Below, piece after piece: positions 1-8,554 of a stretch of DNA of 64,000 nt; within the stretch, counting starts at the first letter, position 1, and the number at the start of each line of letters is the position of its first letter. The translations under genes and the position numbers were made by a program. The notes beneath the pieces are model-generated. The model made no database searches, was not told where the DNA came from, and was given only the letters and a program-made list of their open reading frames with translations. The stretch covers positions 10,719,501 to 10,783,500 of the forward strand of contig NZ_CP163518.1 of assembly GCF_041080625.1 (NCBI RefSeq), written 5' to 3'. Source of the DNA: Streptomyces sp. CG1 (GTDB lineage Bacteria; Actinomycetota; Actinomycetes; Streptomycetales; Streptomycetaceae).

Positions 1-531
1 TCGAGCCTCTACCGGCACTTCCGTAACAAGACCGAACTGCTGCGCGCGGTTGCCGACCGGATCCTGCTGGCCGCCATGGGCGGCTACCGCCCCGAGGGCG
101 ACTGGAGGCAGCGCGTCACCGCCCTGGCCTTGCACCTGCGCGAGGCCTTCGGCGAGCAACCCCAACTCGCCGTGGTGTGGGGACGCTACGGGTCCGGCGG
201 CACCGGATCCCGATTGGTCATGGAGGAGCTGCTGCAGACCCTGCGCGCGTCCGGCCTGCCCGACGAGGAGGTCCCGGTGCGATACCACCGCATCGTGATC
301 CTCCTCGCCGCGCTGATCGCCGCCGAGGCCGGTATCAGCACCATCACCCCCAAGGAGTACGAGCAGGGCATGGAGCAGTTCCGCGTCGCGGTGCTCGGCG
401 CCGATCCCGATCGCTTCCCCGCCCTGGCCCACTTCGCCCGTGACATCCGCCCACTCGGAGCAGATCGCCGCGCCGCATTCGAAGAGATCCTCGCCACCCA
501 ACTCGCCCACATCGAGACCCAGATCCCCTGA
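1..531 (+). CDS. TetR/AcrR family regulator, 3' part only
   Basis: The frame is open from the first base of the window, so the 5' end lies outside. The first residues, SSLYRHFRNKTELLRAV, match the end of the TetR helix-turn-helix (recognition helix plus the xLYxHFxxKxxLL signature). The remaining ~150 residues form the ligand-binding/dimerisation part. Such proteins are dimeric repressors whose operators usually lie beside their own gene, but the operator and target would be upstream, outside this window. The frame ends in TGA at 529-531. The next sequence downstream is transposon debris on the other strand, so this gene marks the left border of the first disturbed segment. Confidence 0.85.
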   Translation, partial: SSLYRHFRNKTELLRAVADRILLAAMGGYRPEGDWRQRVTALALHLREAFGEQPQLAVVWGRYGSGGTGSRLVMEELLQTLRASGLPDEEVPVRYHRIVILLAALIAAEAGISTITPKEYEQGMEQFRVAVLGADPDRFPALAHFARDIRPLGADRRAAFEEILATQLAHIETQIP

Positions 532-540
532 CGTGCCGGA

Positions 541-648
541 TCACCTGTGCCATGCGGTCGGGTCGCGCCACTGCCGCAGGCCCGGTGCCGGAGGCCGGGT
601 GTAGGAGTAGCGGCCCAGGAAGTTGATGCGGTCGTACCGGAGCGAGGA
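541..648 (-). pseudogene. Tn3-family transposase, extreme C-terminal fragment
   Basis: Read on the minus strand this gives LSSLRYDRINFLGRYSY followed by a proline-rich stretch and LRQWRDP, ending in TGA at 541-543. The xLxxxxINxLGRYSF...LRPLRDP pattern is the conserved tail of many Tn3-family TnpA proteins. Only about 35 codons remain. It abuts the tail of a differently ending Tn3 transposase (664 upward) in another frame, so these are probably two different elements rather than one gene. Confidence 0.6.
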
Positions 649-663
649 GAGCCGGGCGGTCGT

Positions 664-1107
664 TCAGACCGAGCCTGCCCAGCCGCCCGCCGACTGGGCA
701 GTGGGCACTCCGGGTGCGGGGCGGGGGCCGGGCACCTTGGCCGCCGCCGCGGCTGCGGCCAGTTCGAGGTGGGAGTTCATGTCCAGCTCGAACCGGCCGT
801 AGGGGTTCACATGGGTCCAGAACAGCGGGGACAGGGCCCGCCGGTCGGCGTCGGTGAGCCGCTTCTGCCACTTCTCCTCGCTCAGGATGTCTTGGAGGAG
901 CAGGGTGTTGATGTGCACCAACGCCGACTGGAGCAGGTGCAGGGCGAGCAACGAGACTTCCTGGCTCTCCTTGTCGAAACCGGTCAGGTCGCCGACCTTG
1001 CCGTAGAACAGGTCGTGGTTGGCGGAGTTTCAGTTCTCCACGACCTGGAGCCCGTCGTTGATCTCGCGTCGCAGTAGACCGGCCGCTCTGCACAACGCCG
1101 ACTTCAT
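664..1107 (-). pseudogene. Tn3-family transposase C-terminal fragment with in-frame stop
   Basis: About 145 codons match the C-terminal domain of actinobacterial Tn3 TnpA: LLRREINDGLQVVEN, then NSANHDLFYGKVGDLTG, LALHLLQSALVHINTLLLQ, and SPLFWTHVNPYGRFELDM near the end. The conserved Trp codon of the ENWNSAN motif is TGA here (complement of 1030-1032), so the frame is cut by a nonsense codon. The N-terminal two thirds of the usual ~1000-residue protein are absent and no catalytic core is present. It is non-functional. Whether it once belonged with the Tn3 pieces near 4.4 and 7.1 kb cannot be told from sequence alone. Confidence 0.75.
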
Positions 1108-1411
1108 GCCTGCCCTCTTTCTGGCGGGTAGTCATCTGTCGGGCCTGGCTCTTATCTCGAGTTGGCGGCAGCCAAAAGACCGCGGCCTCCTCTATCAAGA
1201 GTTTGTTTTGGCCGGTGGATAGTTGAATCGAGGGACAGTTGAATTCGGGTCGGCCTATCGATGCGCTTGACACGGCTGCTGCAAGTGAAAAGCTGGAGGA
1301 GAGTGTCGAGTTCATCCGGCGAAGGGCTGTCAGATGCCGTGATTTGTTGCTGCCGGGAACCTTCGGCAGGGGCGCTCCCGGTAGCTCCCCACGTGTGCTG
1401 GGAGAAATACC

Positions 1412-3091
1412 ATGCCCGAATTTGTGTCCCTTGCAGGCAGCGAACGCGTGCCGCGGCGCGACGCGCAACTGCTGAGTCCGCTGCCACCGGCTGCACCGAT
1501 GACCGTGACTGTCTACGTACGGTCCAAGCCGGGTCAGACGAAGCACACGCTTGATGCTGCGGAGTTTGCTGCCAGGCGACCTGCCAAACGCGCCAAGGGC
1601 GTACCAAAGGTTCTTGAATCCCATGCCGCCGACCTTGCTGACCTCGATGCGGTGCGCCACTTCGGCGAGGCGCATCACCTGGAGGAGGTCGGGCGTAACG
1701 AGGCGGCGCGCAGCATCGAGCTGGCCGGGACCGTGGCGGACTTCAGCCACGCCTTCAAGGTCACTCTGTCCCGGTACGGCTACATCGACCAGGGCGGCCG
1801 CCGCCGCACCTACCGCGGACGCGAGGGCGCCATCCACATCCCCCGGGAACTCGACGGGCTCGTCGCTGCGGTCCTGGGCCTGGACAACCGGCCGCTCGGC
1901 GCGAACTTGCTGTACCGCAAGAGTCCCGCCCACATGCCCGTGAACGTCGCGGACGCCGCTCGCGGTCTCCCCCGGGGGACATTCCTGCCGCCTGACCTGG
2001 GTCGGCTCTACGACTACCCGGACACCACAGGGAAGGGCCAGTGTGTGGCGGTGCTGGCCTTCAACGGTCTGACCACCCCCGGCACTCCTTCCGGCGGATA
2101 CCAGCCCCAGGCTTTGAGTACCTACTTCGAGCAGGTCCTCGGCCAGCGCATGCCCGACATCACCGAGGTGTTGGTCCATGGGCCGGGCAATGATCCGGGA
2201 GACGACCCTGGCAACGTCGCGCAGCCGGATCCGGCCGACAGCACAGGCGAGATCATGCTCGACCTGCAGGTCGTCGGCGCGCTTGCGCCCGACGCGCAGA
2301 TCGTCGTGTACTTCACCACCTTCGACGAGCAAGGTTGGGTCGACGCGATCAACGCGGTCGCCACCGACACCGCTCGTCGGTCCACCGTGATGTCCATCAG
2401 CTACGGCAATCCCGAGGACGCTGTTGGCAGCGCCTGGACCCCCGGAGCGATCAAGACGGTCAATGACACCTTCGGCCTCGCCGACAAGCGCAACATCAGC
2501 ATCTTCTGCGCCTCTGGCGACGACGGCTCCCGCGACCAGGGCACCGACCTACGCGCACACGCCGACTTCCCCGCCTCCAGCCCCTACGTGACCGGCGTCG
2601 GCGGAACCCGGCTGGTCGCCGACGCCGCGGGCACGGCTATCACCAGCGAGGTCGTGTGGGACGACGGTCCTGGTGATGCGACTGGCGGCGGCATCAGCCG
2701 GTGGTTCCCGGTACCCGACTGGCAGGCCGGCGTGCACGTGCCGCCCTCGGTCAACCCTCCGCACCGCCCGGGCCGCGGCGTGCCCGACGTGGCCGCCGAC
2801 GCCGACCCGTACACGGGGGTGGACATCATCAGCGTCGACGGGCAGCACATATATCCCATCGGCGGCACGAGCGCCGCCGCTCCGCAGTGGGCGGCCCTGA
2901 TTGCCCGGATCAACGAGGCCCTCGGCGCCCCGGTCGGCTTCCTCAACCCCCTGCTCTACAGCAAGGCACCCTCAGGCGTCCTGCATGACATCACCGTCGG
3001 CAGCAACGGCGCCTACGCCGCCGGGCCTGGGTGGGATCCCTGCACCGGCCTGGGTAGCCCGGACGGCAAGGGACTCCGCGCCGTCCTCTGA
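1412..3091 (+). CDS. S53 family peptidase (sedolisin/kumamolisin type)
   Basis: This 559-residue protein is a serine-carboxyl peptidase. A pro-kumamolisin activation domain covers roughly residues 10-165 and the catalytic domain 190-559. Expected active-site residues are visible: Glu280 and Asp284 (GEIMLD), the oxyanion Asp in SGDDGS at 369-373, and Ser487 in GGTSAAAP. The C-terminal GWDPCTGLGSP at 540-550 matches the calcium-binding end of the family. Such enzymes self-cleave their pro-domain and usually work at acid pH. There is no obvious Sec or Tat signal peptide (the first 30 residues are polar and proline-rich), so export is uncertain. GGGAGAAATACC precedes the ATG. It is a single gene flanked by noncoding or transposon-derived sequence. 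Confidence 0.9.
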   Translation: MPEFVSLAGSERVPRRDAQLLSPLPPAAPMTVTVYVRSKPGQTKHTLDAAEFAARRPAKRAKGVPKVLESHAADLADLDAVRHFGEAHHLEEVGRNEAARSIELAGTVADFSHAFKVTLSRYGYIDQGGRRRTYRGREGAIHIPRELDGLVAAVLGLDNRPLGANLLYRKSPAHMPVNVADAARGLPRGTFLPPDLGRLYDYPDTTGKGQCVAVLAFNGLTTPGTPSGGYQPQALSTYFEQVLGQRMPDITEVLVHGPGNDPGDDPGNVAQPDPADSTGEIMLDLQVVGALAPDAQIVVYFTTFDEQGWVDAINAVATDTARRSTVMSISYGNPEDAVGSAWTPGAIKTVNDTFGLADKRNISIFCASGDDGSRDQGTDLRAHADFPASSPYVTGVGGTRLVADAAGTAITSEVVWDDGPGDATGGGISRWFPVPDWQAGVHVPPSVNPPHRPGRGVPDVAADADPYTGVDIISVDGQHIYPIGGTSAAAPQWAALIARINEALGAPVGFLNPLLYSKAPSGVLHDITVGSNGAYAAGPGWDPCTGLGSPDGKGLRAVL

Positions 3092-3194
3092 CCCTCAGCC
3101 GCAGCATGCCAGGAAGTCCTGGTTATGGGACGAGCGCTACGGCTGGTGCACAGACCTCAGCCATAGCCACCCGATCGCCATACCTGAGCATGAA

Positions 3195-3476
3195 TCAGCA
3201 GCGGAAGCCCGTGTCCTCCCACAGGAACGGGCCGAGCTGGCTGTGTCTGGAGCGGACCACTTCCAGGCGACCGGCGGTGGGGGGCACTCGGGACACGGCG
3301 CCCGCATTCCGGCGGCGGGCGCGGTCTTGACCCACCCTCTCTGCGGGCCGGCGGATCAGGGGCGCTCCGCATTCGAGGTAGGGCTGTCGAAACAGCTCGT
3401 CGAACAACCGCTTCGGATAGGCCCCTCTAACAAGCTCTGACGGAATGATCTCCATGACGCGGTGTAACCCATTCAA
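3195..3476 (-). CDS. small hypothetical protein, doubtful
   Basis: This frame starts at a TTG that overlaps the stop codon of the upstream gene (TTGA, 3473-3476), which suggests translational coupling. The N-terminal part, MEIIPSELVRGAYPKRLFDE from an internal ATG, looks protein-like and has balanced composition. The last ~45 residues are Arg/Pro-rich, as in read-through of noncoding GC-rich DNA, so the real product may be shorter or the gene broken. I recognise no family. Confidence 0.3.
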   Translation of the reverse strand: MNGLHRVMEIIPSELVRGAYPKRLFDELFRQPYLECGAPLIRRPAERVGQDRARRRNAGAVSRVPPTAGRLEVVRSRHSQLGPFLWEDTGFRC

Positions 3477-3961
3477 CGCATCGGGCGTAGGACGACTGTG
3501 TAGTCCTCTCCGCCGTACAAGGACTCGTAGCGGATCTTGAGTGTGAGCCGCCGATTGATCAGGTCCTTGACTTCGGCGTCGTTCTGCGGGTCGTAGTTCG
3601 CGACACTCAACAAATACTGTTCGTAGTCGATGGCGATGACCTCTTCTTGGCTGAAGGTCACAGCGGATGGGCGCACCGACAGGCGGTCTCGGACACGATC
3701 GGCACTGAGTCTGTCCCAGGGGCCAATCACTTCGTCATCGACGGTGAGCGTGCTCTCGACGATGACCGCCGGCCCAAGTCCGGAGTTGATGAGCCGGATC
3801 CCAGCTCTGCCTCCCGCCGGCCAGCCGCGGTGCAGTTGGAGTATCGGGCGCACCGAATGGCGGTTGTGTTGCCGCATGGCGTGTGTCTGGTAGACCGAAA
3901 CGATCAGCGATGCGACAGCGATCACGACCGCGCAGATCGCTGTGACGGTGTCTGCGTTCAT
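3473..3961 (-). CDS. membrane-anchored hypothetical protein
   Basis: The protein has 162 residues with one N-terminal hydrophobic segment (about residues 6-25, AICAVVIAVASLIVSVY), followed by a soluble domain rich in beta-forming residues (LTVDDEVIGPWDRLSADRVRDRL). This architecture, a short anchor and a ~130-residue extra- or intracellular domain, is common among uncharacterised Streptomyces proteins. GGGGGATGGG precedes the ATG. GC content is lower than in neighbouring genes. It has no close partner apart from the doubtful frame overlapping its stop. Function unknown. Confidence 0.65.
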   Translation of the reverse strand: MNADTVTAICAVVIAVASLIVSVYQTHAMRQHNRHSVRPILQLHRGWPAGGRAGIRLINSGLGPAVIVESTLTVDDEVIGPWDRLSADRVRDRLSVRPSAVTFSQEEVIAIDYEQYLLSVANYDPQNDAEVKDLINRRLTLKIRYESLYGGEDYTVVLRPMR

Positions 3962-4013
3962 CCCATCCCCCTGGTGAAGCCTCCCCGCCCTGACGCTATC
4001 CGAACCGATCGTC

Positions 4014-4140
4014 GTGTCCCATCCCGACGTTCACCGGTTTTCCAGGTCATGGGGGCGTCGCCATGGGGCGTGGTCGGATGAACTGTGGGAGCGGATCGAA
4101 CCGCTATTGCCGAGGGGGGAGCGGCGGTTCTGGTATCCTG
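4014..4140 (+). pseudogene. IS5-family transposase, N-terminal remnant
   Basis: The plus frame reads WSDELWERIEPLLPRGERRF followed by WYPG, the start of many IS5-family transposases (DUF4096-type LTDEqWexIePLLP). Homology stops near 4140, where the sequence changes abruptly into the catalytic core of a Tn3 transposase. Only ~40 codons survive. Confidence 0.6.
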
Positions 4141-4700
4141 GACGCCTTCGTGCACCTGGGCGACGGCCGGACGCGCATGGAGGACATCAAGACCTCGCTG
4201 GTCGCGCTGCTCGTGAGCGAGGCGTGCAACATCGGGTACACGCCGGTCATCGACGCCGAGGACGAGGCGCTCACGCGGGCTCGGCTGGTCCACGTCGATC
4301 AGTACTACCTGCGGGTGGATACCATTGCCGCGGCGAACGCGATGCTGATCGAGGCGCAGGCGAAGGTGCCGATCCTGAAGTTCTGGGGTGAGGGCCTGCT
4401 GGCCTCGGTCGACGGGCTGCGCTTCGTCGTCCCGAAGCGGACCATCCACGCCGGGCCGTCGCCGAAGTACTACCACTTCAAGCGCGGCATCACCTGGCTG
4501 AACGCAGTAAATGACCAGGTCGCGGGTATTGGGCAGATGGTTGTGCCGGGCACCCCGCGCGACTCCCTGCACATCCTGGATGCGCTGCTGAACCTGGACG
4601 CCGGGGTGAAGCCGGAGATGGTCGCCACCGACAACGCCTCTTACTCGACATGGTGTTCGGCCTGTTCACGATGCTGGGCTACAACTTCTCGCCGCGCTTC
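4141..4700 (+). pseudogene. Tn3-family transposase catalytic-core fragment
   Basis: About 185 codons match the central DDE region of actinobacterial Tn3 TnpA: LVHVDQYYLRVDTIAAANA, LLASVDGLRFVVP, KRGITWLNAVNDQVAGIGQM, VVPGTPRDSLHILDALLNL and ATDNASYS. The aspartates of VDG and TDNASYSD are the expected metal ligands. A single-base loss near 4645 (TCG-ACATGG where TCG-GACATGG is expected) shifts the frame, after which MVFGLFTMLGYNFSPRF continues in the next frame. Both ends are fused to unrelated elements (IS5 on the left, a tyrosine recombinase on the right). Non-functional. Confidence 0.8.
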
Positions 4701-5207
4701 ATGCTGATGCATTACGCGCAGACCCTCGCCGAGACCCACGAGCGGGAGTTCCTGCGCTACCGGAAGATCACCGCCGATGCACCGGAACTGTCCACCGACC
4801 CGCGCGACCTCTACGACATGCTGGAGCTGGACAAGCGCACCGATCGGATCCTGCCCAACGGGCTGTGTCTGCTGCCACCCCGTCAGGCATGAGCGAAGGG
4901 CAACGCCTGCCTGACCTGCGACAAGTTCGCCACGGATGCCACTTTCCTACCCGAACTCATCACCCAGCGACAGCGCACTGACCAGCTCGTCGAGGAACGG
5001 CAGCGAGCCTTCACCGCCCGGACCGGGCAGCCGATGAGCGAGGACAACATCTGGCTCGCCGGGTGCTGCCAGGAACAAGATGCCCTCGGCCGGATCGTCC
5101 TCAAGCTGGAGCAGACTCGCCTCGCCGACGGACCGCTGCAGGCCGTCCACGGTGCCGGTGTCGACGCCCGCACCGATGCCATCGCCCTCGGCCAGGAAGG
5201 GAGCTGA
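4701..5207 (+). pseudogene. tyrosine recombinase (Tn554-type TnpA/B-like) C-terminal fragment with in-frame stop
   Basis: The sequence MHYAQTLAETHEREFLRYRK, LYDMLELDKRTDRILPNG and GNACLTCDKFATDATFLPEL is typical of the C-terminal extension of large integrases from Tn554-like actinobacterial transposons. These are followed by a small DUF6262 gene, which is exactly what comes next here. The catalytic RHRY part is missing. A TGA at 4890-4892 replaces the expected Cys codon before GNACLTC, yet the frame stays conserved down to the natural TGA at 5205-5207. So the gene is both truncated and interrupted. Confidence 0.7.
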
Positions 5208-5212
5208 TCGGC

Positions 5213-5668
5213 ATGCGCGGCAACCCCGACAACCTCCGCCAGGCCGCAGCCCGCTAGAGCGCCGCCGCCCCGGCCCGCGCCGAGCAGGGCCTGCGCGAGA
5301 TGATCCGCCGCGGGCAGCCCATCACCTTCCGTGGCCTCGCCCAGACCGCAGGCGTCTCAATCGACTTCCTCTACCGGTGCACCGAGATCCACCGACGAGT
5401 CGAGCAACTGCGGAACCAGCAGCGAAGCCACCCGCCACAGCCGGCCACGCAGCCGCCCGACGACTCGCCCAGCAGCGTCGTGCGCACCCTCACCGCTCAA
5501 CTCGCCGAGCTCAAGCGGCGGCACCGCGACGAGGTCCAAGCCCTGAGGCAGGCCCTGGAAACCGCCCAGAGCGAGAACCTCGAACTGCGGCGCCGCCTCG
5601 GCCCCCGGCACACCACCCATCCCGAAGCATCCTGGCGGCGATCTTCTGCCGTAGTCCGGCCTCAATAG
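5213..5668 (+). pseudogene. DUF6262 (TnpC-like) protein with in-frame amber codon
   Basis: MRGNPDNLRQAAAR opens the frame, TAG interrupts it at 5255-5257, and the same frame resumes with ARAEQGLREMIRRGQPITF and GLAQTAGVSIDFLYR, ending in a coiled-coil C-terminus (LAELKRRHRDEVQALRQAL). This is the usual accessory protein of Tn554-like transposons and contains a helix-turn-helix-like segment. It begins 5 bases after the recombinase stop, as in intact elements. The 3' end overlaps the convergent kinase-like gene by 7 bases. Unless amber is suppressed, the product is not made. Confidence 0.7.
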
Positions 5669-6744
5669 GGCGCCGCGACCGCAGTGGTGCGCCAGGCCCG
5701 CTCGATCTCGGCGCTCGGAAATGGCGTCCGCTTGCTCTCGGTGAGCAGACGGTGGGCGAATTCGCCCATGATCACGGCAGCTCGGGAATGCCGGTCGATG
5801 ATTGCGGCGATCTCGCGTGGGACGCCATCGGGCCGGTGGCCGGCGATCCACTGGCGCAGGAACGCCTCGTGTTCCATATCGCCGCGCAGGTCATCGGGCA
5901 GGTGGTGGCGGAGTAGATGACTCGCAGTATGGCAGCGGTCGTACGAGAGATGGTCGGAGAGGAACTCTGCCTCGGCCGCTGACAGTTCGAAGCCGGAGCT
6001 CAGGGCGAGTCCGAAGTCCGCGAAGTACAGCAGCCGACCGTCGGTCAGGACATTGGCGAAGTGGGCGTCGAAGTGGACGAGTCCGTGCGAGTTCATGAAG
6101 GCAGTGCCTCGCGAAAGGGCCTCCTCCACCCATGGGTACGGCGAGCCCTCCCCGCCCTCCGGCGCGGCGGTCCGGTGGTCGTGCAGCCAGTCGCCAAGTG
6201 TCTGCGGGACGTGTTCCAAGAAGAGCACCAGGCTGGACGAAGACCGGCCGATGGCCTCCAGACGCTCGCGCACGGCCGATGAGCCCTCCCAGTGCGCGAC
6301 CGCACCGTCGATGCCCCCGAACTCGTCGGCGACCCCTTCGGGAGGGGAGTCGGGCAGGATGCGCCAGTGGTACATCAGTGGAAAGCCCTCGTACTCGTTC
6401 CCGAGGACCCAGTTGGTGGTCATGACGTGCACGGCCAGCTCTCGCCAGGCCCCGAACCCCGCTGAGCCCACCCCGTACTGGTAGAACATGGGCAGCCCGA
6501 AGAGGTTCGCCGTCGACCTCGCGTTCTGGGGCCGCAGCTCGGTGTCCGTCAGGGGGACCCGCTTGACGAACACCCGCGTGCCATCGATGTCCAGCTCCGC
6601 AGACCTGCCACCGATGCCGGACCCGAGCGGGGCTGCGGCGGCCACGACCTCGCCGAGCCGACGGTCACTCAGAAGGGTCAGACGCGTGGCCACGGTCCCG
6701 TACGTGGCGAGCCGCGCGGCATACCGCGGGTCCGGATGGTGCAT
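5662..6744 (-). CDS. protein kinase-like phosphotransferase
   Basis: The protein has 360 residues with a kinase-fold signature: a candidate ATP lysine K61 in VFVKRV, the catalytic loop HFDAHFANVL (H224, D226, N231) and the metal-binding DFG in YFADFGLAL (D243). The loop HxDxHxxN is closer to APH/choline-kinase-type phosphotransferases than to the HRD of Hanks kinases, so the substrate could be a protein or a small molecule. The ATG at 6742-6744 is chosen because GAGGAG lies 6 bases upstream; an upstream GTG in the same frame would add ~16 residues. It stands alone, squeezed between Tn554-like and Tn3 fragments. Confidence 0.75.
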   Translation of the reverse strand: MHHPDPRYAARLATYGTVATRLTLLSDRRLGEVVAAAAPLGSGIGGRSAELDIDGTRVFVKRVPLTDTELRPQNARSTANLFGLPMFYQYGVGSAGFGAWRELAVHVMTTNWVLGNEYEGFPLMYHWRILPDSPPEGVADEFGGIDGAVAHWEGSSAVRERLEAIGRSSSSLVLFLEHVPQTLGDWLHDHRTAAPEGGEGSPYPWVEEALSRGTAFMNSHGLVHFDAHFANVLTDGRLLYFADFGLALSSGFELSAAEAEFLSDHLSYDRCHTASHLLRHHLPDDLRGDMEHEAFLRQWIAGHRPDGVPREIAAIIDRHSRAAVIMGEFAHRLLTESKRTPFPSAEIERAWRTTAVAAPY

Positions 6745-6978
6745 CGACGACTCCTCAGTGCCCAGAGCCAGGGCTTCGGCGATCTCGCGGACGTGGTCGA
6801 CCCTATCCGCCGGGGCTGTCGAAGGAGCAGGTGCTCGAAGTCGCCTGGCGCGACAACGCTGCCTCAGGCCATGACGTGCCCCCGCCACGAGACCCCCTGA
6901 CACCGCTCTCTTGCGGACACGACCGCAAACGTTCCACCTGCGCGAACACCCACCGTTCACCCATTTGCCCCGGATGCC

Positions 6979-7221
6979 TGGTGGACAACGCGCTACCTCG
7001 ACGCCGCCGTCGACCACCTGCGGGCCCTGCCGCCCGAGGAGCGGGAGCATGACGTCCTGGACGAGGACGTGGCCGGGTCTCCCCGCTGAAGTACGCCAAC
7101 CTCAACTGCCTGGGCCGCTACAGCTTCGCCGCCCGCCCGCCCGCCACGCGAGGACCTGCGCCCACTGCGTGACCCGGCGACCGTCCACCTCGACGAGGAC
7201 GACGAGGGCACCGGCGAATGA
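6979..7221 (+). pseudogene. Tn3-family transposase C-terminal fragment
   Basis: Three successive frames together give WTTRYLDAAVDHLRALPPEE, SPLKYANLNCLGRYSFAARP and LRPLRDPATVHLDEDDEG, ending in TGA at 7219-7221. This is the typical end of a Tn3-family TnpA. Two single-base shifts (near 7075 and 7150) separate the pieces. It is in the same orientation as the catalytic-core fragment at 4.1-4.7 kb and may be the other end of that element, split by the insertion of the segment between. Confidence 0.65.
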
Positions 7222-7279
7222 CGCAGCGTCAGGGCGCGTATCGGGTCGTGATCAATGAGCATCGCAGCTTGCGGGGCGG

Positions 7280-7296
7280 GTACCCCGGCGGGGTAC
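7280..7296. repeat. short perfect palindrome
   Basis: GTACCCC-GGC-GGGGTAC, a 7-bp stem with a 3-base loop, lies in the noncoding stretch downstream of the minus-strand TetR gene. It could fold as a hairpin in RNA, but there is no T-run, so a terminator role is only possible. Confidence 0.35.
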
Positions 7297-7437
7297 GGGG
7301 CCCGGCGATCTGCGGCTGCGCCGTGTGGGCGCGAGTGATGGGAAGCGTTGCCGGAGGCAGGCAGTGGCGGGGGCCCGGCGGCGGCCGTCATCCGCCCGGG
7401 GTGTGGGCCCCGGCTGCGTGCCCGCCGGGACGGTGTG

Positions 7438-8016
7438 TCAGAGCTTGGCGAGCCGGTCCACCAGCAGTTCCACCCTCGGCTCGGTGTCCGCCGGCGGCAG
7501 CCGTCCCGCCCGGGTCAGGGTCGCGAGTCCGTGCAGGGCTGCCCAGAACGTCTCGGTGAACAGTCCCGGGTGGACGCCGTCCCCGGCGACCTCGCCGAGG
7601 CTTTCCAGCAGGGCGGCGAAGGCGTCCTTGAGGGGTTCCGGGGTGTCCTCCTGTGCGTACGCCAGGCCGCCGTCGAGCTGGAAGAGGGCGTCGTAGACCG
7701 CCGGGTTGCGTGCGGCGAAGTCGAGGTAGGCGCGGGCGAGCGCGGCGACCCGCTCGCGGGGGCCGTCCGCGGCGGCGGTCGCGGCCCGCACCGCCGCGGC
7801 CATCTCGGCAGCGCCCTCGAGGGCGACGGCGCCGATGATCTCGCGCTTGCTGCGGAAGTGGCTGTAGAGGACGGGCTGGCTGTATTCGATGCGCTCGGCG
7901 AGCCGGCGGGTGGTGACCGCGTCCCAGCCCTGCTGCTCGGCGAGTTCGCGGGCTGTCGCCACGATGAGGCGCTCGCGCTCCGCCCGTTCGCGCTGCTTGC
8001 GTTCCTGTACCGACAT
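7438..8016 (-). CDS. TetR/AcrR family transcriptional regulator
   Basis: The protein has 192 residues: an N-terminal helix-turn-helix (about residues 15-62, with TTRRLAERIEYSQPVLYSHF as turn and recognition helix) and a C-terminal WHG-type domain (ALFQLDGGLAYAQ, TFWAALHGLATLTRAGRLP). It is divergently transcribed from the DUF1772 membrane-protein gene. The shared 91-bp interval contains two identical-arm palindromes, one 10 bases from this start and one just before the neighbour's ribosome-binding site. The layout predicts autorepression plus repression of the membrane gene, released by an unknown ligand. Confidence 0.9.
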   Translation of the reverse strand: MSVQERKQRERAERERLIVATARELAEQQGWDAVTTRRLAERIEYSQPVLYSHFRSKREIIGAVALEGAAEMAAAVRAATAAADGPRERVAALARAYLDFAARNPAVYDALFQLDGGLAYAQEDTPEPLKDAFAALLESLGEVAGDGVHPGLFTETFWAALHGLATLTRAGRLPPADTEPRVELLVDRLAKL

Positions 8017-8025
8017 GACTCGATT

Positions 8026-8089
8026 CTAGCACCGCTAGACAATCGAGCGGCAGCAGTACTAGCGTTGCCTCATCTGCTAGCGGCGCTAG
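8026..8089. promoter_or_regulatory. twin palindromic operator of the TetR regulator
   Basis: CTAGC-ACC-GCTAG at 8026-8038 and CTAGC-GGC-GCTAG at 8077-8089 are perfect 5-bp-arm palindromes with the same half-site. Their centres are 51 bp apart, close to five helical turns. A further single half-site CTAGC lies at 8059-8063. Position between divergent TetR and target genes makes operator function likely (inference). The second site ends 5 bases before the AGGAGG of the DUF1772 gene. Confidence 0.75.
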
Positions 8090-8107
8090 ATCCCAGGAGG
8101 GGTCGTC

Positions 8108-8554
8108 ATGCTCAACGCACTCGAGGTGTTCACCACCGTGGTCGTCGGCGTGATGGTGGGGGTGGAGTTCTCCGTCGCCTTCGTCATGAACCGGATCCTG
8201 GACGCGCTTCCCGAGGACAGCGGCCAGCTCGGCCACGCCCACGGGGGCCGGATGCTCGGCGCCGTGATGCCGGTCTGGTATATCGGCTCGCTCGTCCTCG
8301 TCGCGGTCTGGGCTGTCGCCGGATGGCACCACCACGGCGCCGGACTCGTCGTCACCGCCGCCGGCCTGCTGATCGTCAGTGTGGTCATGTCGATGCTGCT
8401 GCTCGTCCCGATCAACAACCGGAACAAGACCTGGACCCCCGACAACCGGCCCGCCGACTGGAAGCAGAAGCTGCACCGCTGGAACCGCTACCACTACGTC
8501 CGCGTCGCCGTCATCATCGCCGCCTTCACCCTGCTGGTCGCAGCCCTCACCTGA
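8108..8554 (+). CDS. DUF1772 family integral membrane protein
   Basis: The protein has 148 residues with four hydrophobic helices (about 5-28, 55-75, 80-102, 125-147), and the pattern NRNKTWTPDNRPADWKQKLH between helices 3 and 4 is typical of DUF1772. AGGAGG at 8095-8100 sits 7 bases before the ATG. The biochemical role of DUF1772 proteins is unknown. Here it is the probable target of the divergent TetR regulator, whose operator sits at the edge of its leader, suggesting an inducible membrane function. Confidence 0.85.
   Translation: MLNALEVFTTVVVGVMVGVEFSVAFVMNRILDALPEDSGQLGHAHGGRMLGAVMPVWYIGSLVLVAVWAVAGWHHHGAGLVVTAAGLLIVSVVMSMLLLVPINNRNKTWTPDNRPADWKQKLHRWNRYHYVRVAVIIAAFTLLVAALT

Noticed and set aside
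344..2332. 662-codon open frame on the minus strand
   Set aside because: It runs antisense to the S53 peptidase and across Tn3 debris; its Arg/Gly/Val-rich composition is that of the mirror frame of GC-rich genes.
541..7221. A single Tn3 transposon split into three pieces
   Set aside because: The three Tn3 fragments differ in orientation and two have different kinds of C-terminus, so at least two elements contributed; only the pieces at 4.1 and 7.0 kb might belong together.
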